A stretch of DNA of 64,000 nt from Clavibacter michiganensis subsp. insidiosus (GTDB taxonomy: Bacteria > Actinomycetota > Actinomycetes > Actinomycetales > Microbacteriaceae), in the NCBI RefSeq assembly GCF_002240565.1, contig NZ_MZMO01000001.1, positions 2,604,001 through 2,668,000 on the forward strand. Direction: 5' to 3'. Shown here one piece after another: positions 10,298 to 18,593 of the stretch; position 1 is the first letter of the stretch, and every line of letters starts with the position of its first letter. A model generated the notes under the pieces. The model was given only the letters and a program-made list of their open reading frames with translations. It had not been told where the DNA came from and did no database searches. A program made the position numbers and the translations under genes.

Positions 10298-11377
10298 ATG
10301 CATGACGACCCGACGGCAGCCGCGCACGCGCAGGCGGTGAGCGGACCCGCGGCAGCCGACCCCGCGCTCGAGCGCGCCATGCGCCGCGGCCTCGAGCTCG
10401 CCGCCGAGGGCCCCGCGTGGGGCCCGAACCCGCGCGTCGGCTGCGTGATCCTCGACGCCTCCGGCCGCGTCATCGCCGAGGGTCGCCACCGCGGCGCCGG
10501 ATCCGCCCACGCCGAGGTCGACGCGCTGCGACAGCTGCCCGCGGGCGGCGCACGCGGGGCCACCGCGGTCGTCACGCTCGAGCCCTGCAACCACACGGGC
10601 CGCACCGGGCCGTGCGCCGCCGCGCTCATCGAGGCGGGCGTCGCGCGCGTCGCCTACGCGGTCGCCGACCCGGGCGCCGAGTCCTCCGGTGGCGCGGCCC
10701 GCCTGCGCGCCGCGGGCGTCGAGGTCGTGCCCGGCGTGCTCGTCGACGAGGCGGAGGAGTTCCTGCGGGCGTGGCTCGGATCCGCGCGGCTCGGCCGCCC
10801 GTTCGTCACCGCGAAGTGGGCCTCCAGCCTCGACGGCCGCATCGCCGCCGCCGACGGCACGAGCCGCTGGATCACCGGGTCCGCCGCGCGCCGCGACGTG
10901 CACCGCCGTCGCGCGGAGGCCGACGCGATCCTCGTGGGCACCGGCACCGTGCTCGCCGACGACCCCGCCCTCACCGCCCGGCGGCCCGACGGGATCCCGT
11001 ACCCGCACCAGCCCGCGCCCGTCGTGCTCGGCGACCGCGCGATCCCCGACGACGCGGCCGTGCACCGGCACCCGCGCCGGCTCATCCGGATCGCGGGCCA
11101 CGACCCCGCGGAAGCGCTCGCGGAGCTCGGCCGCCGCGGCATCCGGCACGTGTTCGTGGAGGGCGGCCCCACGATCGTCTCCGCCCTCGTCGCCGCCGGG
11201 CTCGTGGACGAGGTGGTCGCCTACCTCGCGCCCGTCCTCCTCGGCGGCCCTCGCACCGCGACCGACGACCTCGGCGTGCCGAGCATGCCGGCCGCCCATC
11301 GACTCACCCTCATCAGCACGACGCGGCTCGGGGACGACCTCCTCGTGATCGCGCGACCCACCACGGAAGGCCAGTGA
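10298..11377 (+). CDS. ribD: Bifunctional riboflavin deaminase/reductase RibD
   Basis: 359 aa. The ATG at 10298 follows GACGAGGA. The N-terminal deaminase domain (about residues 18-160) has the zinc-binding motifs SAHAEVDAL and EPCNHTGRTGPC. The C-terminal reductase domain (about 165-355) has KWASSLDGRIAAADGTSRW, the NADPH-binding VGTGTVLADDPALTAR, and FVEGGPTI. It performs the second and third steps of riboflavin synthesis. First gene of the FMN-riboswitch-controlled operon. Its stop overlaps the start of ribE by one base. Confidence 0.97.
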   Translation: MHDDPTAAAHAQAVSGPAAADPALERAMRRGLELAAEGPAWGPNPRVGCVILDASGRVIAEGRHRGAGSAHAEVDALRQLPAGGARGATAVVTLEPCNHTGRTGPCAAALIEAGVARVAYAVADPGAESSGGAARLRAAGVEVVPGVLVDEAEEFLRAWLGSARLGRPFVTAKWASSLDGRIAAADGTSRWITGSAARRDVHRRRAEADAILVGTGTVLADDPALTARRPDGIPYPHQPAPVVLGDRAIPDDAAVHRHPRRLIRIAGHDPAEALAELGRRGIRHVFVEGGPTIVSALVAAGLVDEVVAYLAPVLLGGPRTATDDLGVPSMPAAHRLTLISTTRLGDDLLVIARPTTEGQ

Positions 11378-12027
11378 TGTTCACAGGGATCATCGAGGAG
11401 CGCGGACGCGTCCTCGCGCTCGACGCCGAGGGCGACTCCGCCCGGATCACGGTGGAGGCGCCGCTCGCGGTGTCCGACGCCCGGCACGGCGACTCCATCA
11501 GCGTCGACGGCGTGTGCCTCACGGTCGTCGCGCAGACGCCCGAGGGGTTCACCGCCGACGTCATGCGGCAGACGCTCGTGATGAGCTCGCTCGGCCGGCT
11601 CGGCGTGGGCGACCGCGTGAACCTCGAGCGCGCCGCGCGCGTCGGGGACCGGCTGGGCGGCCACATCGTGCAGGGCCACGTCGACGGCACCGGGCGCCTG
11701 CTCGCGACCACGCCGGGCGAGGCGTGGCGGATCCTCCGCTTCTCGCTGCCCGCGGACCTCGCGCCGCTCGTGGTGGACCGCGGATCCATCACGGTGCAGG
11801 GCGTGAGCCTCACCGTGAGCGCCGTCAGCCCCACCGACGTGCCCGCGGATGGCGCCTGGTTCGAGGTGTCGCTCATCCCCGAGACGCTCTCGGCGACGAC
11901 GCTCGGCGCGCTCGAGCTCGGCGACGAGGTCAACCTCGAGACCGACGTGCTCGCGCGGCACGTGCAGCGGATGCTCGCGCTCGACGCGCGCGACCGCTAC
12001 GCCACGACCGAGGGAGCCCACTCGTGA
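11377..12027 (+). CDS. ribE: Riboflavin synthase alpha chain
   Basis: 216 aa, ATG overlapping the ribD stop (TGATG). It contains the two tandem lumazine-binding barrels: MFTGIIEERGRV at the N-terminus, and GGHIVQGHVDGTG opening the second near residue 100. Conserved SISVDGVCLTV and SITVQGVSLTV segments repeat in the two halves, as expected. It dismutates two 6,7-dimethyl-8-ribityllumazine molecules to riboflavin. Some schemes name it ribC. Confidence 0.97.
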   Translation: MFTGIIEERGRVLALDAEGDSARITVEAPLAVSDARHGDSISVDGVCLTVVAQTPEGFTADVMRQTLVMSSLGRLGVGDRVNLERAARVGDRLGGHIVQGHVDGTGRLLATTPGEAWRILRFSLPADLAPLVVDRGSITVQGVSLTVSAVSPTDVPADGAWFEVSLIPETLSATTLGALELGDEVNLETDVLARHVQRMLALDARDRYATTEGAHS

Positions 12028-13358
12028 GCCTCGCCGCCATCCCCGCCGCGCTGCAGGAGCTGCGCGCCGGCCGCCCTGTGATCGTCGTCGACGACGAGGG
12101 CCGCGAGAACGAGGGCGACGTGCTGCTCGCCGCCGAATCCGCCTCGCCCGAGTGGGTGGCGTGGCTCGTGAAGCACTCGTCGGGCTTCATCTGCGCGCCC
12201 ATGACGAACGAGATCGCCGACCGGCTGGAGCTGCCGCTCATGGTGGCCGACAACCGGGATCCGCGCGGCACCGCGTACACGGTCTCCGTCGACGCGGCCG
12301 ACCGGCTCTCGACCGGCATCAGCGCCTCCGACCGCGCGCACACCCTGCGCGTGCTCGCCGACCTCGACAGCGTGCCGACGAGCCTGCACCGACCCGGCCA
12401 CATCCTGCCGCTGCGCGCGGTCGACGGCGGCGTGCGCGAGCGCGACGGCCACACCGAGGCGGCGGTCGACCTCCTCACGCTCGCGGGCCTCACGCCCGTC
12501 GGCGCGATCAGCGAGATCGTGCAGGACGACGGCGAGATGATGCGCCTCCCCGGCCTCCTCGCCCTCGGCGAGCGCGAGGGCGTGCTGGTCGTCACGATCG
12601 AGGCGCTCAAGGCGCACCTCGAGGAGTTCCACTGCGATCGTCCGCTGGAGCCCGCCGTCGCGATCCCCGAGGCGTCGCGCGTGATCTTCGAGGTCGAGAC
12701 GACCGTGCCCACGACCCACGGCTCCGTGAAGCTGCGCGCGTACCGCGACCGCACGACGGGCGCCGACCACGTGGCGATCGTCGCCGGCGAGCCCCGCGCG
12801 CACGGCACCCTCGTGCGCGTGCACTCGGAGTGCCTGACGGGCGAGGCGCTCGGATCCCTCAAGTGCGAGTGCGGGCCGCAGCTCGACGCCGCGCTCGACG
12901 AGATCCAGCGCGACGGCGGCGTCGTCGTCTACCTGCGCGGGCACGAGGGTCGCGGGATCGGCCTCGTCAACAAGCTGCGCGCGTACCGGCTGCAGGAGGA
13001 CGGCTTGGACACGCTCGACGCCAACGTCGCCCTGGGCCTCCCGGCGGACGCGCGCGACTACGGCGCGGCCTCGGCGATCCTGCAGGAGATGGGGATCGAG
13101 GACGTGCGCCTGCTCACGAACAACCCCGAGAAGGTGCGGCAGCTCGAGGCGCACGGCGTGGAGGTGACCGAGCGCGTGCCGCTCGTCGTCGGCGTCAACG
13201 ACGTGAACGCCGGCTACCTCGAGACGAAGCGCGACCGCATGGGGCACCGCATGGTGCTCGACACCGACATGCGCATCGGACCCGACGCCTACCCGGACGC
13301 CGAGGCGCCCGACGGCCTGACCACCACGACCGCATCACCCCAGGAGGAGACCGCATGA
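12024..13358 (+). CDS. ribBA: Bifunctional 3,4-dihydroxy-2-butanone-4-phosphate synthase / GTP cyclohydrolase II
   Basis: 444 aa, GTG start in a GTGA overlap with ribE. The DHBP synthase domain (residues 1-205) has VVDDEGRENEGD with the acidic metal ligands, plus RPGHILPLRA and DGHTEAAVDL. The GTP cyclohydrolase II domain (about 210-415) has the zinc cysteines in HSECLTGEALGSLKCECG and the catalytic HEGRGIGLVNKLRAYRLQ. Both halves look intact. The gene supplies both entry branches of riboflavin synthesis. Confidence 0.97.
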   Translation: MSLAAIPAALQELRAGRPVIVVDDEGRENEGDVLLAAESASPEWVAWLVKHSSGFICAPMTNEIADRLELPLMVADNRDPRGTAYTVSVDAADRLSTGISASDRAHTLRVLADLDSVPTSLHRPGHILPLRAVDGGVRERDGHTEAAVDLLTLAGLTPVGAISEIVQDDGEMMRLPGLLALGEREGVLVVTIEALKAHLEEFHCDRPLEPAVAIPEASRVIFEVETTVPTTHGSVKLRAYRDRTTGADHVAIVAGEPRAHGTLVRVHSECLTGEALGSLKCECGPQLDAALDEIQRDGGVVVYLRGHEGRGIGLVNKLRAYRLQEDGLDTLDANVALGLPADARDYGAASAILQEMGIEDVRLLTNNPEKVRQLEAHGVEVTERVPLVVGVNDVNAGYLETKRDRMGHRMVLDTDMRIGPDAYPDAEAPDGLTTTTASPQEETA

Positions 13359-13837
13359 GCGGACACGGAGCACCCGAGATCGACCCCACCGCGCTCGACG
13401 GGTCGGGCCTGGAGGTCACCGTCGTCGTCGGACGCTGGCACGACGAGATCAGCGCGGGCCTGCTCGCGGGCGCGCAGCGCGTGCTCGACGCGGCCGGGGT
13501 CACCACCACGGTGATCCGCGTGCCCGGCAGCTTCGAGCTACCCGTGGTCGCGCGCGCGGCGCTCGACGCGGGGGCCGACGCGGTCGTCGCGCTCGGCGTG
13601 ATCATCCGCGGCGGCACCCCGCACTTCGAGTACGTGTCCGACGCGGCGACCTCCGGCCTCACGCAGGCGTCGCTCCTCACGGGCAAGCCCATCGGCTTCG
13701 GGCTGCTCACGCTCGACGACGAGCAGCAGGGCATCGACCGCGCGGGGCTGCCGGGGTCGAAGGAGGACAAGGGCGCGGAGGCGGCCGAGGCCGCGGTCAC
13801 GACGGCGCTGCTGCTCAAGGGGATCCGCGGGGCCTGA
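13355..13837 (+). CDS. ribH: 6,7-dimethyl-8-ribityllumazine synthase
   Basis: 160 aa, ATG overlapping the ribBA stop (ATGA). The family pattern is complete: VVGRWHDEISAGLLAGA, VPGSFELPVVARA, ALGVIIRGGTPHFEYV, and GFGLLTLDDEQQGIDRAG with the substrate-binding region. It condenses the products of the two RibBA branches and forms icosahedral or pentameric shells. Last gene of the riboflavin operon. No hairpin is obvious before the next operon's regulatory region 17 bp later. Confidence 0.97.
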   Translation: MSGHGAPEIDPTALDGSGLEVTVVVGRWHDEISAGLLAGAQRVLDAAGVTTTVIRVPGSFELPVVARAALDAGADAVVALGVIIRGGTPHFEYVSDAATSGLTQASLLTGKPIGFGLLTLDDEQQGIDRAGLPGSKEDKGAEAAEAAVTTALLLKGIRGA

Positions 13838-13856
13838 CCTGCCGCCCGACGGGTTT

Positions 13857-13884
13857 TGATATCGAGAACGGGTATCAGTAAGGT
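13857..13884 (+). promoter_or_regulatory. AT-rich inverted repeat (operator candidate) with -10 box
   Basis: TGATA (13857-13861) and TATCA (13873-13877) form an inverted repeat inside an unusually A/T-rich stretch. It is directly followed by TAAGGT (13879-13884), a plausible -10 box 54 bp before the first ABC gene. A metalloregulator such as Zur or Fur could bind a site of this kind, but the match to the 15-bp Zur consensus is only partial. Confidence 0.5.
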
Positions 13885-13938
13885 CGTCGGGAGCGCCGCC
13901 GGACCGTCCGGCACCGCGCGCGGACGGACGGGGGCCCG

Positions 13939-14805
13939 ATGCTTCCCGCCCTCGACGTCCGCTCCCTGTCGATCGCGATCGACGGCGCACCGCTCGTCCA
14001 CGACGTGGACCTCCGCGTCGGCGCGGGCGAGCGCGTGGCGCTCGTGGGGGCGTCCGGCTCCGGCAAGTCGCTCACGGCGCAGGCCGTGCTCGGGACGCTG
14101 CCGCCCGGATCCCGGGTGCGCGGCGTCGTCGAGCTCGGCGGCCGCGCGGTCGGTGCGTCCGCGCCGCGCCAGCGCCTCGGCCGCGTCGCCGCCGTGCAGC
14201 AGGACTCGCTCGCGGCGCTGAACCCGCTCGTCACGGTGGGCGCGCAGCTCGTCGCGGCGCTGCGCGCGAGCCGGGCCCGCGGATCCGCCGCCGACGGCGG
14301 GCTCCTCACCCGGTCGGACGCGCGGCGCGAGGTGCGGGACCTGCTCGCCGAGGTGGGCATCGACGATCCCGACGGCGCGCTCCCCGCCTTCGCCGCCGAG
14401 CTGTCGGGCGGCCAGCGTCAGCGCGTCTGCCTCGCGCTCGCGCTCCTCTGCCGCGCCGACCTGCTGCTGGCCGACGAGCCGACGACCGCGCTCGACGTCG
14501 TGACGCAGGCGCGCGTGGTCGACGTGATCCGCCGCCGCCTCGACGCGACCGGCCAGGCGCTCCTCTTCATCACGCACGACCTCGCGGTGGCCGCGGCCCT
14601 GTGCGATCGGGTGGTCGTGCTCGAGGCCGGTCGCGTCGTCGAGGCCGGGTCGATGCGCGAGCTCGTGCGGCGACCGCGGCACGCGTACAGCCGGGCGCTC
14701 GTCGCCGCGGCCTCCCGGCGGGCGCCCGGGGGATCCGCGGACGCGGTCTCGACGTCGGCGGCGGGAGCCGCCGCGGCCCCGCTCGGCGCGGTGGCGGCCC
14801 GATGA
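13939..14805 (+). CDS. ABC transporter ATP-binding protein (nickel/peptide type, DppD-like)
   Basis: 288 aa. The Walker A motif is GASGSGKS (about residues 37-44), the signature LSGGQRQR, Walker B LLLADEPT, the H-loop FITHDLA. The RPRHAYSRALVAAA segment is the HPYTRALL element typical of the oligopeptide/nickel group. The long C-terminal oligopeptide-ATPase domain is missing, so the protein is shorter than DppD/OppD. It energises the fused permease encoded at the end of the same operon. Its stop overlaps the next gene (ATGA). Confidence 0.92.
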   Translation: MLPALDVRSLSIAIDGAPLVHDVDLRVGAGERVALVGASGSGKSLTAQAVLGTLPPGSRVRGVVELGGRAVGASAPRQRLGRVAAVQQDSLAALNPLVTVGAQLVAALRASRARGSAADGGLLTRSDARREVRDLLAEVGIDDPDGALPAFAAELSGGQRQRVCLALALLCRADLLLADEPTTALDVVTQARVVDVIRRRLDATGQALLFITHDLAVAAALCDRVVVLEAGRVVEAGSMRELVRRPRHAYSRALVAAASRRAPGGSADAVSTSAAGAAAAPLGAVAAR

Positions 14806-15659
14806 CGGACGCGCTCCACCGGGCCGACGCGTCGCCCGACGCGCTCACCGCCACCGGGATCACGCACCGGTACCCGCCGCGTCGCGACCCCGCCGCGCGG
14901 CGCATCGCCCGCACCGCCCGGGCGTCCGGCGCGCCGGGACCCGCGCCCGCGCTCGACGACGTGACGTTCCGCGTCGCGCCCGGCGAGACGGTCGGGATCG
15001 TGGGCCGCTCGGGTTCCGGCAAGTCGACCCTGCTGCGCGTGCTGCTGGCGCTCGAGGCGCCGACCGCGGGGACCGTGGCGCTCGGGGACCGGGCCGTCGC
15101 GCCCGGCCGCGCATCCGCGCTCCGCTGGTACCGGCGGCGCGTGCAGGCGGTGCCGCAGGATCCGGGCGCGAGCCTCGAGCCGCGCATGACCGTGCGGCAG
15201 CTGATCCGCGAGCCTCTGCGCCGCCTCGACGTGCCGGGCGACCACGCCGCGATCGTCGCGCGCGCCCTCGACGACGTGGGCCTCGCCGCGTCGCTCGCCG
15301 ACCGGCGGCCCCGCGAGCTCTCCGGCGGGCAGGCGCAGCGCGTGGCGCTCGCCCGGGCCATCGCGACGTCCCCGGGGATCCTGCTCGCCGACGAGCCCGT
15401 GAGCAGGGTCGACCTGCCGCTGCGGGACCGGATCATCGAGCTGCTCGGCGGCCTCGTGCGCGAGCGGGGACTCGGGCTCGTGCTCGTGTCGCACGACCTC
15501 GACGCCATCGCGCGGCTGTGCGGGCGGAGCGTGGTGATGGCGGGCGGGCGCATCGTCGAGGAGGGGCCGACCGCGTGCCTGCTCGCCGATCCCGTGCATC
15601 CGGCCACGCGCGAGCTCGCCGACGCCGTGCCGCGGCTGCCGGGAGCGCTCACCGCATGA
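14802..15659 (+). CDS. ABC transporter ATP-binding protein (nickel/peptide type, DppF-like)
   Basis: 285 aa. Walker A is GRSGSGKST, the Q-loop lies in VPQDPGASLEPRMTV, the signature is LSGGQAQR, Walker B is GILLADEPVSRVD, and the H-loop is LVSHDLD. The D-loop reads SRVD rather than the usual SALD, a mild deviation. DppF-type features include VGIVGRSGSGKSTLLR and a C-terminal HPATRELADAVP. Second ATPase of the pair. ATGA overlaps couple it to both neighbours. Confidence 0.92.
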   Translation: MTDALHRADASPDALTATGITHRYPPRRDPAARRIARTARASGAPGPAPALDDVTFRVAPGETVGIVGRSGSGKSTLLRVLLALEAPTAGTVALGDRAVAPGRASALRWYRRRVQAVPQDPGASLEPRMTVRQLIREPLRRLDVPGDHAAIVARALDDVGLAASLADRRPRELSGGQAQRVALARAIATSPGILLADEPVSRVDLPLRDRIIELLGGLVRERGLGLVLVSHDLDAIARLCGRSVVMAGGRIVEEGPTACLLADPVHPATRELADAVPRLPGALTA

Positions 15660-17062
15660 CCGCGCCCCACCCTCACGGGCCCGCGGGCCCGGGCTCCGCC
15701 GCGCCCCACGCCGCCGTCCTCCTCTCCAGCCAGCTCGTGTTCAACCTCGGCTTCTACGCGGTCGTCCCGTTCCTCGCCGTCGTCATGCGCGACGACCTCG
15801 GCCTCGGCGCGCTCGCGATCGGCCTCGTGCTCGGCGCCCGCACCTTCAGCCAGCAGGGCCTCTTCCTCCTCGGCGGGATGCTGGCCGACCGGTTCGGCCC
15901 GCGCACCCTCATCGCCGCGGGCTGCCTCGTGCGCGTGAGCGGCTACCTCGGGCTCGCGCTGGCCGCGGGCCTGCCGGGCTTCCTCGTCGGCGCGATCCTC
16001 ACGGGGCTCGGCGGCGCCCTGTTCAGCCCGGCGCTGCAGAGCCTCGTCGCGGCCGCCGACGCGCGGGCGCGCACCACCCGGCGACCCGGCCGGCCGTCGC
16101 TGTTCGCGGCGCTCGTGCTGGTGGGTGAGGTCGGCGCTGCGGTGGGTCCGCTCGCTGGCGCGGCCCTGCTCGGGCTGGGGTTCTCCGCGACGGTGCTCGT
16201 GGGCGCGGCGCTGTTCGCGGCCGTGGGGGTGGCGCTGTGGTGCGTGATCCCGGCGGACGCGAGGCTCGCCGACGCCTCGCCGTCCGCCGGATCCGCACCC
16301 GCCGCGCCCGCCGCGAACGCCCTGCCCGCGCAGGCCGACGACCGCTGGGCCGCCGTGCGCGACCGCCGCTTCCTCGCCTTCTCCGCCCTGTTCGCCGTCG
16401 ACCTCGTGGCCTACAACCAGCTCTACCTCGGGCTGCCGCTCGAGCTCGCGCGGGCGGGCGACGGCACAGCGGCGGTCGGATCCGCGTTCCTCGCCGTCTC
16501 GCTCCTCACCCTCGCGCTGCAGTGGCCGGTCGCGCTCCTCGCGAAGCGGCTCGGCCCCGGCCGCGCGCTCACCTGCGGCTTCGGCATCACCGCGACGGGC
16601 TTCGCGGCGCTCGCGCTGGGGTCCGTCGTGCCGCCGCCCGCGGGCGCCGAGCTGGTGCCCGCCGCCGTCCTCGTCGTCTGCCTCACGCTCGGCCACATGA
16701 CCGCGGGCCCCGTGACCATGGAGCTCGTCCCGTCCTTCGCCGCCGGCCGCCCGACCGCGTCGTTCTACGGCCTGCTCGCCAGCTGCGGCGGCATCGCGGT
16801 GCTCGTCGCCGGCGGCGTGGTCGGATCCCTCCTCGACTCCGCGCCCGCGGTCGCCTGGCTGATCCTCGCCGCGTTGCCCGTCGCCGCCGCCGTCGGCCTG
16901 CCCCGGCTGCTGCCCGCGCCCACGCCCGACGCCGCCCCCGGGCGCCCGGCGCGCCCGGCCCGGCCGGCCCGCCCGACCGCGCCCCCGACCACCACCCCCG
17001 ATGCCCCGCGCATCGCCGTCGATGCCCCGCGCATCCCCGAGACAGGACCCCATGCCCGCTAG
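15656..17062 (+). CDS. MFS transporter (MdtH-like) within an ABC importer operon
   Basis: 468 aa with about 12 hydrophobic segments. The N-terminal half has NLGFYAVVPFLAVVMRDDLGL and a loop 2-3 motif GGMLADRFGPRTLI. This resembles MdtH-type drug:H+ antiporters, hence probably an exporter. A Pro/Arg-rich tail follows the last helix. It starts at an ATGA overlap with the ATPase gene and ends 11 bp inside the lipoprotein gene, so it is a true member of the operon. An exporter beside a nickel/peptide-type importer recalls metallophore export/import loci such as staphylopine cntABCDFE. That link is inference. Confidence 0.88.
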   Translation: MTAPHPHGPAGPGSAAPHAAVLLSSQLVFNLGFYAVVPFLAVVMRDDLGLGALAIGLVLGARTFSQQGLFLLGGMLADRFGPRTLIAAGCLVRVSGYLGLALAAGLPGFLVGAILTGLGGALFSPALQSLVAAADARARTTRRPGRPSLFAALVLVGEVGAAVGPLAGAALLGLGFSATVLVGAALFAAVGVALWCVIPADARLADASPSAGSAPAAPAANALPAQADDRWAAVRDRRFLAFSALFAVDLVAYNQLYLGLPLELARAGDGTAAVGSAFLAVSLLTLALQWPVALLAKRLGPGRALTCGFGITATGFAALALGSVVPPPAGAELVPAAVLVVCLTLGHMTAGPVTMELVPSFAAGRPTASFYGLLASCGGIAVLVAGGVVGSLLDSAPAVAWLILAALPVAAAVGLPRLLPAPTPDAAPGRPARPARPARPTAPPTTTPDAPRIAVDAPRIPETGPHAR

Positions 17063-18593
17063 ACGTCCCCGCCCCGCCCGCTCCGCCGCCCTCATCGCCC
17101 TCGCCGCCGCGTCGATGCTCGCCCTCAGCGGCTGCTTCGCCGCGAGCCCGGGATCCACCACGGGAGGCGGACAGGACGGCGACGGCCGCATCCGCCTCGC
17201 CATGCTGCAGCCGCCGCGCTCCGGCCTCACCCCGCTCAGCGACGACGCCTTCAAGCTCGCGCGCTGGAGCACGGCCGAGACGCTCGTGACCCTCGACGAC
17301 CTCGGCGACGCGCAGCCGCAGCTCGCCACCGGCTGGACCCGCGTCGACGACCTGACGTGGGCCTTCGACATCCGCCCCGACGTGCCCTTCCACGACGGCA
17401 CGACCCTCACGGCCGCGCAGGCCGCCGCCTCGCTCACCGCCGCCGCGACCGCGAGCCCGAAGCCGCGGATCCTCGACGGCGTCGACCTCACCGCGACCGC
17501 GGACGGCGACCGGCTCGTCGTCCGCACCGCGACGCCCGACCCGCTCGTGCCGCAGCGCATGTCGAGCCCGCAGCTCGCGATCCTCGCCGCCTCCGCGTAC
17601 GGCGCCGACGGCACCGTCTCGCCCGTCGGCACCGGCACGGGCCCCTTCCGCCTCACCGCGGTCGACGGCACGTCCTCCGCCACGCTCGACCGGTTCGACG
17701 GCTACTGGGGCGGGCGCGCCGCGTCCGCCGGCATCGACGTCAGCTTCGTGCCCGACGGCACCGCCCGCGCCGCCGCCCTCCGCACGGGCACGGCCGACGT
17801 GGTCGAGGCGATCCCCGTGGGCCAGGCCGCGCAGGTGGATCCGCAGCTCCTGCACGAGGTCGCGATGCCGCGCACCAACACGCTGTACCTCAACACGCGG
17901 ACCGGGCCCTTCGCGGATCCGGCCGTGCGCGCCGCCGCCCAGGCCGCGGTCGACCGCGCCGCGCTCGTCTCCGGCGTCTACGAGGGCCGGGCCGACGAGG
18001 CCGCCGGGCTCCTCGGACCCGCCCTGCCCTGGGCCGCCGACCTCCGCGACGGCGCCTCCTACCGCAACGCGCTCGCGGGCCGCGCGACCCCCGCCAAGGT
18101 GGACGGCGTCCCCATCACCCTCGGCACCTTCACCGACCGCGCCGAGCTCCCCGAGGTCGCCGTGCAGCTGGAGCAGCAGCTCGAGGCGGCCGGGTTCCAG
18201 GTGACGCAGGACGTGCGCGAGTACCAGTACATCGAGGCCGACGCGCTCGCGGGGAAGTTCGACGCCTTCATCCTGTCGCGCGCCACCGTGCTCGACTCGG
18301 GCGACCCCGCCGCGTACCTCTACAGCGACTTCGCGTGCCAGGGCTCGTTCAACATCTCGCAGGAGTGCGATCCCGCGGTCGACCAGGCCCTCGCCGACGC
18401 GTCCGCGCTCCCGGCCGGGCCCGAGCGGCGCGCCGCGATCATGCGGGTCGAGGCGCTCGTGCTCGCCGACGACGCCGCCGTGCCGCTCCTGCACGAGCGC
18501 GTGATCCAGGGCGAGGCCGCCGGGGTGACGGGCGCCGTGCGCGATCCCCGCGAGCGCGCGCTCATCACGGGCGACACGCGCGTCACGCGCTGA
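17052..18593 (+). CDS. ABC transporter solute-binding lipoprotein (family 5, peptide/nickel type)
   Basis: 513 aa. The ATG at 17052 follows ACAGGACC and gives a basic N-terminus, a hydrophobic stretch and the lipobox LSGC, with the lipidated Cys at about residue 24. The family-5 pattern is visible: TLVTLDDLGDAQPQLATGW, DVPFHDGTTLTAAQAAASL, VGTGTGPFRL and DGYWGG. The substrate cannot be read from sequence; dipeptides, nickel complexes and opine-type metallophores all use this fold. It overlaps the MFS gene by 11 bp and the permease gene by TGATG. Confidence 0.92.
   Translation: MPARRPRPARSAALIALAAASMLALSGCFAASPGSTTGGGQDGDGRIRLAMLQPPRSGLTPLSDDAFKLARWSTAETLVTLDDLGDAQPQLATGWTRVDDLTWAFDIRPDVPFHDGTTLTAAQAAASLTAAATASPKPRILDGVDLTATADGDRLVVRTATPDPLVPQRMSSPQLAILAASAYGADGTVSPVGTGTGPFRLTAVDGTSSATLDRFDGYWGGRAASAGIDVSFVPDGTARAAALRTGTADVVEAIPVGQAAQVDPQLLHEVAMPRTNTLYLNTRTGPFADPAVRAAAQAAVDRAALVSGVYEGRADEAAGLLGPALPWAADLRDGASYRNALAGRATPAKVDGVPITLGTFTDRAELPEVAVQLEQQLEAAGFQVTQDVREYQYIEADALAGKFDAFILSRATVLDSGDPAAYLYSDFACQGSFNISQECDPAVDQALADASALPAGPERRAAIMRVEALVLADDAAVPLLHERVIQGEAAGVTGAVRDPRERALITGDTRVTR

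Noticed and set aside
14570..17683. Reverse open frame of 1037 codons across the ABC/MFS operon
   Set aside because: Low-complexity Arg/Gly/Ala translation opposite three well-supported genes.
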